Shown here: in pieces, positions 5,462 to 11,425 of the stretch
How positions within the stretch are numbered: the stretch's first letter is position 1
Layout: each line of letters opens with the position of its first letter
NCBI RefSeq assembly: GCF_042649045.1
Contig: NZ_JBHSEF010000020.1
Location: 1-11,425 of the forward strand
Length of the DNA stretch: 11,425 nucleotides
Origin: Chryseomicrobium palamuruense
Lineage (GTDB): Bacteria > Bacillota > Bacilli > Bacillales_A > Planococcaceae
Direction: 5' to 3'
Notes under the pieces: generated by a model
Database searches by the model: none
Told to the model about the DNA's origin: nothing
Seen by the model: only the letters and a program-made list of their open reading frames with translations
Program-made: the position numbers and the translations under genes

Positions 5462-6820
5462 TTACATAAGCTTTGAGATAAATATTGTTGCAATACCAAA
5501 ATAAATAAGTAAAGATAAGATATCGTTTATGGTTGTAATTAACGGACCTGAAGCAACAGCAGGGTCAACCTTAAATTTATAAAGAATTAAAGGTATAACT
5601 GTACCAGCTAACGTTCCAATGATAAGAGTAATCAACAATGAAGCTCCAACAACCAATCCAAGTGTAAGATTTCCTTGCCATATAAACGCAATGATTGCAA
5701 TCATAATCGCACAAGTAATACCAATAATGATTCCTACCCAAAGCTCACGCAAGATGAGCTTGATTACCTCTTTAAAAGTTAAATCACTGGAGACAAGCCC
5801 TCTAACAACGACCGCTAGAGATTGAGTACCTGTGTTTCCTGTCATACCAGCAATCATTGGCATAAAGAATGCTAAAGCTACGGCTTCTTCTAATGTTGCA
5901 GAGAAACCATCAATGATACTTCCTGAAACTAAGCCAATGAATAGGAGTAGGATAAGCCAAGGTAATCGTCTGTATGCAGCTACAAGGGGTTTTGTATTGA
6001 AATCTATAGCTTTACCAGATGCTGATAATTTTTCAATATCCTCATTTGCTTCTTGTATCACTACGTCAATAATATCATCAACAGTAATAACACCAACTAA
6101 TTTATCTTCATCCTCTATAACCGGAATTGAAACGAAATCGTAACGTGAAATTAATTTAGCCACTTCCTCTTGGTCAGTAAGTACATCTACTTTTACCACT
6201 CTGCTATACATGATTTCTTCAATTTTATCATGTAAATCCCCTAATAGCAGATCCTTATAAGATACAACTCCAACCAGGCTTTTTTCGTCATCGATAACGT
6301 ATAAATAGTTAAGATACTCTGCTAATTCGGCAAAATGCTTCAACTTATCTACAGCTTCTCTGATTGTATAGTGCTTCGAAATCCAAACAAAGCGGTTATT
6401 CATAATCCTTCCGGCAGTTTCAGGTGGATAGTTCATCAAATTTTGAACGATTTGTGATTCTTCCTGCTTCATTTCAGACAAAAGTTCTTCAATTTTATCT
6501 TGATCTAAATCTGTAAGCAAGCTTGCTAAATCATCATTTTCCATCAAATCAAGGACTTTAGTAGATTTTTCTATTCCAAGTTTATATAGAATATCTAACT
6601 GTTCTTCTTTATCTAATTCTTGAATGAAACTTGTCAGTTGCTCAATGGACAAATATAAAATAAATTTATTTCTATGCTTTTTTGGCAACTGATGATATTG
6701 CTGTGCCATATCATATGGCTGCAATTCTTCGATGATATCTTGAAGAGAATTTTTCTTACCCTCTTTTAGTGCTTGTATGATTGCAAGTGCAATTTCATTT
6801 TCTGTCATTGTTAAAGTCAT
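5462..6820 (-). CDS. mgtE: Magnesium transporter MgtE
   Basis: Mg2+-gated Mg2+ channel/transporter of the plasma membrane, 452 aa, close to the 451 of B. subtilis MgtE. The N-terminal helical superhelix domain (about 1-130) contains the SLQDIIEELQPYDMA and LLTDLDQDKIEELL repeats. Two CBS domains follow (about 137-260; YVIDDEKSLVGVVSYKDLL and VSIPVIEDEDKLVGVITVDD), the cytosolic magnesium sensor. Then come five membrane helices with the family signature MTGNTGTQS, and the final-helix NDI with the pore aspartate. The ATG at 6820 is chosen because GGGGAGAG (6834-6827) lies six bases before it; the longer frame start has no such site. It runs opposite to the surrounding mobile genes and appears intact. 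No M-box is seen upstream. Confidence 0.96.
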   Translation of the reverse strand: MTLTMTENEIALAIIQALKEGKKNSLQDIIEELQPYDMAQQYHQLPKKHRNKFILYLSIEQLTSFIQELDKEEQLDILYKLGIEKSTKVLDLMENDDLASLLTDLDQDKIEELLSEMKQEESQIVQNLMNYPPETAGRIMNNRFVWISKHYTIREAVDKLKHFAELAEYLNYLYVIDDEKSLVGVVSYKDLLLGDLHDKIEEIMYSRVVKVDVLTDQEEVAKLISRYDFVSIPVIEDEDKLVGVITVDDIIDVVIQEANEDIEKLSASGKAIDFNTKPLVAAYRRLPWLILLLFIGLVSGSIIDGFSATLEEAVALAFFMPMIAGMTGNTGTQSLAVVVRGLVSSDLTFKEVIKLILRELWVGIIIGITCAIMIAIIAFIWQGNLTLGLVVGASLLITLIIGTLAGTVIPLILYKFKVDPAVASGPLITTINDILSLLIYFGIATIFISKLM

Positions 6821-7116
6821 AGAAAACTCTCCCCGTAAGCAATTCACAAAATAAATAGCTAGTAAGTCAACTTAATCCAAACTTGCTTAAGAAAAATTTG
6901 TAAAAAAGATTTGCAAAAAAACTTCTAAATGTTACTCTTTATTCTTTTACTAATAAATAAAATCCCGATTATGATGAAAACTATTGCCAAAGAGATATAA
7001 ATGATCGTAGGTTTCAAGATACCTGTGCATTGAACTATTCAATACAATTTGCATAAATAAAGCAGCGATGTTGATATAACAAGGTTTTCTTTACATATTT
7101 ATAGAATTGTAGTCCT
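6821..7116. other. mgtE upstream region with a 30-codon hydrophobic minus ORF
   Basis: The minus strand 7017-6925 has a TTG-started 30-codon run, MKPTIIYISLAIVFIIIGIL then FISKRIKSNI: one membrane helix with a basic tail. It has no clear ribosome binding site and a stop just upstream, so it is either a tiny membrane peptide gene or the end of a lost membrane protein. TTGACT (minus, near 6870) could be a -35 for mgtE, but no good -10 lies at 17 bases. A conserved M-box magnesium riboswitch is not evident. Confidence 0.4.
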
Positions 7117-7368
7117 TTGTCAGAATCGTTTAACGCACAGGTACCTAAAAATGTATGGCTCGACAATGTTTATCATAATCAGGATTATGAAATGAACGGA
7201 GAAACCTATGTAGAGGGGGAAAAGCTCGGTATGCTCACAATAAACGAACTTTTATTGAGAGAAGGGTTAGCTCAAGTTGCAATATATCCTCCAAATACTG
7301 AGTACGTTGATCAGTTTGAGGCTGTTCAGAAGGAAGCAAAATCAGGAAGTAATGGAATGTGGAAATAA
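7117..7368 (+). pseudogene. Thermonuclease (SNase-like) C-terminal fragment 1
   Basis: The last ~55 residues are the end of a micrococcal-nuclease-type domain: YVEGEKLGMLTINELLLREG, then LAQVAIYPPNTEYVDQF and EAVQKEAKSGSNGMWK, matching the family pattern G-x-x-N-x-x-L-x-x-x-G-x-A-x-V...W. The catalytic Arg/Glu and metal-binding Asp of the N-terminal half are missing. The first ~30 codons (SESFNAQVPKNVWL) do not look like nuclease and have no ribosome binding site. It is the stub of a deleted secreted nuclease gene. A similar tail recurs at 8985-9086. Confidence 0.75.
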
Positions 7369-7538
7369 AGTTCAAGGCAGAGTAATTAGGCGAAATGACC
7401 ATTCATTTTTTACGTTTTGATATTCGTTGATTTTAATTAGGGAGGGACTATGGGTGCAATTCCTACAATTGAACCCTCACAAATCATTTTCCAAGCCTAG
7501 ATATATATTACTCTTTTTTCCATTTTCAGAAAAATAGT
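7369..7538. other. Intergenic stretch before the secreted-protein promoter
   Basis: AGGGAGGGACT (7440-7449) precedes an ATG at 7450 that opens only 16 codons (MGAIPTIEPSQIIFQA, stop at 7498). The ribosome binding site is good but the spacing short and the peptide tiny. It could be a leader peptide or chance. Nothing else is recognised. Confidence 0.35.
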
Positions 7539-7567
7539 TTGAATATTCTATAATCATAATCTATACT
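7539..7567 (+). promoter_or_regulatory. Sigma-A type promoter
   Basis: TTGAAT (7539-7544), a 17-base spacer, then TATACT (7562-7567); a second TATAAT lies inside the spacer (7549-7554). Transcription would begin near 7574, just upstream of the strong AAAGGAGG site at 7589, and drive the leader ORF and the secreted-protein gene. Confidence 0.6.
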
Positions 7568-7603
7568 GGCGAAGTAGGAAATATACCTAAAGGAGGAAGA
7601 ATA

Positions 7604-7660
7604 TTGAAATTTTTAGGGCGAACTTTTTTAAAAAATTATAAAAAGGTGGTAGTCATATGA
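7604..7660 (+). CDS. 18-aa leader ORF coupled to the secreted-protein gene
   Basis: A TTG at 7604 follows a near-perfect ribosome binding site, AAAGGAGG (7589-7596), by 7 bases. It encodes the basic peptide MKFLGRTFLKNYKKVVVI. Its stop TGA (7658-7660) overlaps the ATG (7657-7659) of the next gene as ATGA, so ribosomes leaving the leader could start the secreted protein, which also has its own weaker site AAGGTGG. The perfect site, spacing and overlap argue that it is translated. Whether the peptide itself acts or only sets expression is open. Confidence 0.5.
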   Translation: MKFLGRTFLKNYKKVVVI

Positions 7661-8480
7661 AAAAATTATTCTTTATACTTGTTTTATGCTTTTCGTTTTT
7701 TGCGATTTCTTCATCAGTATTTGCAGAAAAAATGAAGAAGAAGATTTAAGAAAGGTACAAAAATACAGTGAGGAAAAGCTTGATAAAGAATTAAGAAAGT
7801 TAGGATATCCAGAAGATTTTATTTCAATAATGCCAGTTGAACAAAAACATGATATTGTTGATAGTGAGCCAGTAAGTTATGGTGGAGGGGAAAAAAAGGA
7901 ATTTTATTTTGATGAAAATGGAGTCTTGAAAGAATCAAAGTCTGGGGACATTTCAATCATGGGTACTATTCCTTTAGCAGATTTAACAATTTTCAATAAT
8001 AAGTCCTATTTAGGGGTAATTAACGGAAGAAAAACATATAGAATTTATGTGAACTGGCAATGGAATAAAATACCTTTCTATCAATACAAAGATAAAGTAG
8101 CACTTTCTTATAATGATGAATTCCGAACTAGAATATCTAATAACGGGAATTATTCTTGCAGGTCATATATGAAGAACAATGCCGGCACGACTATAGCATC
8201 AACTGATTGTTACGGAAGACCATCGGAAATTTCTTATGGTGGAGCATCTTGGTATTATGATCATGATAAATATGATTACACCCAAAGTGGATTTGCACAA
8301 ATGGATATCGAAACTAAAGACGCTACAAATCCAACTGGTGGTGCTATAATATTATCACACTATTATCACAAAACAGGGTTTCCTGGTTCACTTTCGCTTA
8401 ACATAGGGTATGCGTCCATAAGTGTAAGTAGCGGCTCGAATTATAATTTAGCAGCAACACAACACGCATTTAACTATTAA
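7657..8480 (+). pseudogene. Secreted protein of unknown family, frameshifted in an A6 tract
   Basis: ATG 7657 (site AAGGTGG 8 bases upstream) opens a clear Sec signal peptide: MKK, a hydrophobic core, then SSSVFA before the cleavage point. At the run of six A (7727-7732) the frame moves into a stop at 7747-7749. The following frame continues for about 250 codons to 8480, and one more A would join them as FAEKNEEEDLRKVQ. The mature part has a charged helical start (KYSEEKLDKELRKLGYPEDF) and then a beta-rich, Tyr/Ser/Gly-rich domain with WQWNKIPFYQYKD, two cysteines (in NYSCRSY and STDCYG) that could form a disulfide, and an end like SVSSGSNYNLAATQHAFNY. No family or catalytic motif is recognised. 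It may be a true null, a phase-variable gene, a slippage-expressed gene or a sequencing error. Confidence 0.75.
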
Positions 8481-8535
8481 AATTTTTTAGTACCTCTCTC
8501 TACTATTGAGGTTTACTTATAAAAGGAGTATTTCT

Positions 8536-8850
8536 ATGAAATTCAAAAAACTTATTTTAATTTTCATTTTAGTACTCATTGTTTTTTTAATCACGTTTTA
8601 TATTTATAGCCAAAATACTGCTATTCAAAGTTCTACAACCGAAAACATTCAAGTGATTAAAAAAGATAATACCACAGAAGAACATTGGATTGTAATTTCG
8701 AATGGAAAACAAATTTACATTGAAAATTTTAGTATATGGGCTTTGATTCAAGAAAATGAGAATTACACTATAATATATGATGAAATGAAAAAATCAGGAA
8801 GATACAAACTAAGAACAATTGTACCGGGAGATTATAATGGTCAATTTTAG
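8536..8850 (+). CDS. Small membrane-anchored protein, 104 aa, unknown function
   Basis: ATG 8536 is preceded by AAAAGGAG (8521-8528) at 7 bases; a longer in-frame start at 8506 has no site. One N-terminal membrane helix (about residues 5-25, LILIFILVLIVFLITFYIY) after a KFKK anchor suggests a protein held in the membrane with about 80 residues outside. The outer part is beta-like (HWIVISNGKQIYIENFSIWA). It lies 55 bases after the secreted-protein gene with no terminator between, and a strong terminator follows its stop, so the two form one unit. Family unknown. A pairing such as secreted effector plus cell-bound partner is possible but unproven. Confidence 0.75.
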   Translation: MKFKKLILIFILVLIVFLITFYIYSQNTAIQSSTTENIQVIKKDNTTEEHWIVISNGKQIYIENFSIWALIQENENYTIIYDEMKKSGRYKLRTIVPGDYNGQF

Positions 8851-8860
8851 TCTAATAATC

Positions 8861-8903
8861 AAAAAAAGAGTGAGAGAGCATTTCGCCCTCTCACTCTTTT
8901 TTT
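8861..8903. terminator. Strong bidirectional terminator
   Basis: AAAAAAAGAGTGAGAG (8861-8876) is perfectly complementary to CTCTCACTCTTTTTTT (8888-8903) around an 11-base loop, so it works on both strands. On the + strand it closes the secreted/membrane protein pair 10 bases after its stop. On the minus strand it follows the gene end at 8909-8984. Confidence 0.9.
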
Positions 8904-8908
8904 CGCTC

Positions 8909-8984
8909 TTACTCCGTTGGTAGCATTGCTGCAGCTGCAGCAATCTTCTCAGAGCTTGCTGTGTTTCGTAACGGATCCACTTTA
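8909..8984 (-). pseudogene. Minus-strand C-terminal gene remnant
   Basis: The minus strand reads KVDPLRNTASSEKIAAAAAM then LPTE and TAA (8911-8909), placed six bases before the bidirectional terminator. The alanine-rich helix and the exact stop-terminator arrangement look like a real gene end. Upstream it breaks off at about 8985, where the nuclease tail of fragment 2 begins on the other strand. Family not recognised. Confidence 0.35.
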
Positions 8985-9086
8985 CTTGCACAAGTCGCTA
9001 TATATCCTCTAAACACGGAGTACATTGATCAGTTTGAAGCTGTACAAAGTGAAGCTAAAAAGAACTCTGTTGGTGTATGTAAATAA
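8985..9086 (+). pseudogene. Thermonuclease (SNase-like) C-terminal fragment 2
   Basis: LAQVAIYPLNTEYIDQFEAV then QSEAKKNSVGVCK and TAA closely matches the tail of fragment 1 (LAQVAIYPPNTEYVDQFEAV). The DNA is clearly diverged, so these are old paralogs or homologous copies, not a fresh duplication. Only 33 codons remain and the usual final tryptophan is cysteine (GVCK). It stops 26 bases before the NERD gene, so that gene probably once followed a nuclease gene. Confidence 0.7.
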
Positions 9087-9112
9087 AGTCTCTGATTCTG
9101 AGGAGGTAAAAA

Positions 9113-9811
9113 ATGATTAGTTTATTTACCGGAATCTATACGGTTCTAAGTATTTTACTGCCTTCCATTCTGGTAATACTGTTGGTTTTAATTGTTTACC
9201 AGGCATTGACTAAAAGAGGGCCGGGAGAATCAAGTGCAGTCAAGAAAGGGCGACAGGCTGAAAAACGGGTAAAAAAGATAGTGAACCGATTGGGGCCGGA
9301 CTATATTTCATATCATGATATTCACCTTCCCTCATTTGAGACTAGTACTCGAAAAACCCAGTTGGACCATTTGGTGCTCTCAAAGTTTGGTATCTTCGTA
9401 ATTGAAACAAAGAATTATGGTGGCGAAATCAAGGGAGATTCCACCAAACATTATTGGCAACAAAAGATCGGAAATAGAATCCACTCTTTTTTCAGCCCGG
9501 TAAAACAGAATCAATTGCATGTCAACGCGGTTAAAAACACTTTGAATCTTAACCAACTGGACGCACCTATCTTCTCAGTGATTGTCTACTCGGAAAGGGC
9601 TAGTCTGCGTCATGTACGTGTACCTGAATACAATATTTCAGTCACATATATCTCTAAGTTAAAGCGAATGATTAAAAGCATGGATAGAGAGATATGGAAC
9701 CATGAAGAAATAAAAACTTTTAGCCAACAAATCGATGCGTCAATAAATAAAGCACAGCCACAACCCACACTGGATGATTTATATGAGGAAGCAATGAGGA
9801 TCAAATCATGA
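9113..9811 (+). CDS. Membrane-anchored NERD-domain protein
   Basis: 232 aa. An N-terminal membrane helix (about 8-31, TVLSILLPSILVILLVLIVY) is followed by GRQAEKRV (47-54) and a NERD domain at about 47-165. NERD (nuclease-related domain) is placed by fold with the PD-(D/E)xK nucleases. The matching residues are E50, D85 in QLDHLVLS, and E98-x-K100 in FGIFVIETKNYGGEIKG, with a later SPVKQN (128-133). The domain therefore keeps its predicted active site, but whether it cuts DNA in vivo is not known for most members. GAGGAGG (9100-9106) lies 6 bases before the ATG. The next gene overlaps by ATGA. Lacking any helicase or kinase domain, it is the short, membrane-bound form common in Bacillus. Confidence 0.9.
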   Translation: MISLFTGIYTVLSILLPSILVILLVLIVYQALTKRGPGESSAVKKGRQAEKRVKKIVNRLGPDYISYHDIHLPSFETSTRKTQLDHLVLSKFGIFVIETKNYGGEIKGDSTKHYWQQKIGNRIHSFFSPVKQNQLHVNAVKNTLNLNQLDAPIFSVIVYSERASLRHVRVPEYNISVTYISKLKRMIKSMDREIWNHEEIKTFSQQIDASINKAQPQPTLDDLYEEAMRIKS

Positions 9812-10014
9812 ACTATGCACTGTACTATCCAGAAGGCTATTGGACTGGGAAGAAAGTAGCGCTTGGCAGCAGCAAATTATTATTCGTGAAGAATTCTCAT
9901 GACCCGAATGTGAGACAGTTTTGGTTTCAATGGTTGGCCTTTAGAAAGGCTTCAAAGATTTATTCTGAAAATAAAAAACTCAACCATTTCGAAATTATCA
10001 AAATAATGAGATGA
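9808..10014 (+). CDS. 68-aa protein coupled to the NERD gene
   Basis: The ATG overlaps the NERD stop (ATGA, 9808-9811), and AGGA (9797-9800) lies 7 bases before it. The product is basic and aromatic-rich (PEGYWTGKKVALGSSKLLFV, RQFWFQWLAF) with no membrane helix or cysteine motif. Family unknown. The coupling suggests co-translation with the NERD protein and a related role. It could also be the start of a longer protein cut short: the sequence after its stop is decayed. Confidence 0.6.
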   Translation: MNYALYYPEGYWTGKKVALGSSKLLFVKNSHDPNVRQFWFQWLAFRKASKIYSENKKLNHFEIIKIMR

Positions 10015-10306
10015 ATTATTTCGGTTGATAGCAAGAGAGTACAAATCTGAAGATGATTTGTAGACCAAACGCATAACAAATAATGGTCGCAAGGTTTTTT
10101 TGATTTAGATTTTAGATATCTCTCAATTAAAAGAGGGAGATCGGGTAGACATTATTTATGATGAGAGACAAATCCATTATCGAGCCTGATTAGTAAAGAT
10201 ATGTTTGTGCTGTGACGGGGAAAAGTGAGGGTAGAAGCAATGATATGAGTATCGGTGGAGCATCAATCAGCAAAGACGGGTTAAGCCAATTATTAAATTC
10301 TATGAC
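10015..10306 (+). other. Gene-poor stretch with small protein-like remnants
   Basis: Two stop-free pieces look like gene ends. At 10109-10189 the + strand reads ILDISQLKEGDRVDIIYDER then QIHYRA and TGA, with an in-frame TAG just before it (10106-10108). At 10245-10310 MSIGGASISKDGLSQLLNSM then T and TAA follows without a usable ribosome binding site. A short hairpin, ACAAATC/GATTTGT, lies at 10041-10061. These are probably residues of deleted genes; no family is recognised. Confidence 0.35.
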
Positions 10307-10369
10307 TTAAATAGAAAAAGGAAATTAGGATGAAAACAATTAGACATTTAATTGCCTCTTTCTATTTAA
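10307..10369. repeat. Inverted repeat with 21-nt arms, possible terminator
   Basis: Positions 10307-10327 and 10349-10369 are complementary in 19 of 21 positions (TTAAATAGAAA arms). Nested inside the minus-strand reading is CAATTA-loop-TAATTG followed by TTTT, so it may end transcription of the minus-strand gene whose stop codon lies in the right arm. A third copy, TTAAATAGAAAGA, is found at 11353-11365 on the far side of that gene. Confidence 0.6.
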
Positions 10370-11325
10370 TTAATCAGAAAATCAGTAACAGTTAATGGAA
10401 TTTGCTTTTTAAATAAATTTTTTTTTTCTTTTAAATTATACCTGTTAAGGAAATTTTCATTAGAAATTGACGAAATATAGTATGCAAAATCTTGATCTAC
10501 TTTAACTTTTGAAACTATTCCTTGGAATGAGTCTAATTCTGTCGATTGTGCGAAACTTTCATTGTAATAAACCCATTTATGTGTGTGGTCAGAATCGTTA
10601 AAGACTATTAAATAATTATCATTTACTTTTTCAATAAATTGTATTCCTGAATATAAGTATTTAAAAGTAGTGATTTGCTCTGTAAGCATATCAAATTCTA
10701 TAACGGTACTATCTGAATTACTCATGTTCATGCCTACTAAAAATAATTTAGTATCAAAAGCTGCAATGTCATTCACCATGATAGGAGCATTGACACTTAT
10801 AGATTTATGATTGTTTTTATTATGTAAATCTAATATTTGAAGAGAGAATTGTTCATCTAAATTTGGAAGTGACATGTCACGCGTGTAAATGTAGGCTAAG
10901 TTATTCTCTATAAAGGCAGATATAGGAATGCCTTTCAAACGAACTTTACCCTTTGAATGCAATGTTATTAACTCATACGTGTAGTAATTGATATCACTTA
11001 ACTCATCATAATTATATATTATAAGCTGTGTATCATTTTTCCGTATGTTAAAAATCGGTGATGGGTATCTACTCTTCATTATAGAAGTTTTAGTATCTTT
11101 AATGTGAGCAAAATAAGAATTATATGGACTTATAAGTTCAATAGAACTGGAATTTTTTTCGATTTCTGTAAATCCATTATAATTAAGAGTCGTTGTCATT
11201 GTAGTCTTAAAATCTTTATCGAGATAGATAAGTTCTGATTCTTTATTTGATAAAGTGCTTGAAAGTAAAATTATATTTTTATTTGATTTTTCTAAATTCA
11301 AAAAAATAATAAATAATACTATCAC
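10366..11325 (-). CDS. Probable cell-surface protein, 319 aa, 5' end damaged
   Basis: The open frame runs from GTG at 11325. A short hydrophobic run (VLFIIFL) at its start looks like the remainder of a membrane anchor. The rest is hydrophilic and beta-rich with repeating strand-turn units (for example KESELIYLDKDFKTTMTTTL, LIIYNYDELSDINYYTYELI, STVIEFDMLTEQITTFKYLY), as in extracellular beta-propeller proteins; no catalytic motif is seen. No ribosome binding site precedes the GTG. In the same frame, ATG at 11352 gives MGKNG, then TAA at 11337-11335, then STR and the GTG. A stop at codon 6 may therefore have cut the original start. It is flanked by inverted TTAAATAGAAAGA copies. Function unknown. 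Confidence 0.65.
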   Translation of the reverse strand: MIVLFIIFLNLEKSNKNIILLSSTLSNKESELIYLDKDFKTTMTTTLNYNGFTEIEKNSSSIELISPYNSYFAHIKDTKTSIMKSRYPSPIFNIRKNDTQLIIYNYDELSDINYYTYELITLHSKGKVRLKGIPISAFIENNLAYIYTRDMSLPNLDEQFSLQILDLHNKNNHKSISVNAPIMVNDIAAFDTKLFLVGMNMSNSDSTVIEFDMLTEQITTFKYLYSGIQFIEKVNDNYLIVFNDSDHTHKWVYYNESFAQSTELDSFQGIVSKVKVDQDFAYYISSISNENFLNRYNLKEKKNLFKKQIPLTVTDFLIN

Positions 11326-11425
11326 GCGTGTTGATTAACCATTTTTTCCCATTTAAATAGAAAGAAAAAGAGAGATGCTTCCTGTAAAATGTAAGTTACC
11401 ACACCAACATTTTCGAAAAGGGGCA

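Noticed and set aside
5317..5499. 60-codon minus-strand ORF overlapping the mgtE end
   Set aside because: No ribosome binding site, odd composition, and overlap with mgtE in another frame.
5619..6143. Two + strand ORFs of 68 and 103 codons opposite mgtE
   Set aside because: Antisense shadows of a strongly conserved mgtE gene.
6821..7116. M-box magnesium riboswitch upstream of mgtE
   Set aside because: None of the conserved M-box blocks (for example GGTGAGGCTCC or TACGCTGCTGCC) could be found on the minus strand, and the region is too AT-rich for its stems.
8809..8991. 60-codon minus ORF across the bidirectional terminator
   Set aside because: It reads through a perfect terminator hairpin and has no family sequence; the neighbouring frame (KVDPLRN...) is more protein-like.

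Overview
The window is AT-rich DNA with strong AGGAGG-type ribosome binding sites, TTG/GTG starts, sigma-A-like promoters and intrinsic terminators. Its gene set (UgtP/MGDG-type glycosyltransferase, CBS-domain MgtE, NERD protein, IS21 and IS1182-type elements) points to a low-GC Gram-positive of the Bacillaceae or a close relative. It reads as an accessory, decaying stretch of chromosome: many genes are broken or only remnants, and few are clearly intact. No tRNA, rRNA or CRISPR array was seen.

Left part (1-1560): a glycosyltransferase of the processive diacylglycerol-glycosyltransferase family whose first ~50 codons are wrecked by frameshifts, then an intergenic stretch with one small ORF and two hairpins. 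Middle-left (1561-4890): a nested transposon. A decayed IS1182-type transposase gene on the minus strand (internal deletion plus several stops) is split by a complete IS21-family element at 1858-4679. That element has TG...CA ends, four helically phased subrepeats at each end, a 5-bp TGTTT target duplication, istA, istB (in-frame stop after 12 codons, then immediate restart) and a third coupled 67-aa ORF.

Middle (4890-7116): a gene-poor spacer rich in hairpins, then mgtE on the minus strand with its own minus-strand terminator. mgtE is the only clear housekeeping gene and appears intact. No M-box riboswitch precedes it.

Right part (7117-11425): two C-terminal fragments of thermonuclease (SNase-like) genes bracket a small secretion locus. 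That locus has a promoter, an 18-codon leader ORF coupled by ATGA to a signal-peptide protein broken by a -1 shift in an A6 tract, and a 104-aa membrane-anchored protein ending at a strong bidirectional terminator. After the second nuclease fragment comes a two-gene operon: a membrane-anchored NERD-domain protein and a coupled 68-aa protein. A gene-poor stretch with small remnants follows. The window ends with a minus-strand, probably extracellular protein whose 5' end carries a stop codon and whose flanks carry copies of a TTAAATAGAAA repeat.

The most interesting points are the nested transposons with a three-ORF IS21 element, the stop/restart junction TAAATG in istB, the leader-coupled secreted/membrane protein pair with a homopolymer frameshift, and the mosaic junctions made by the two nuclease tails. 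Because several disruptions lie in homopolymers (G5, A6), sequencing error has to be excluded before reading them as biology.
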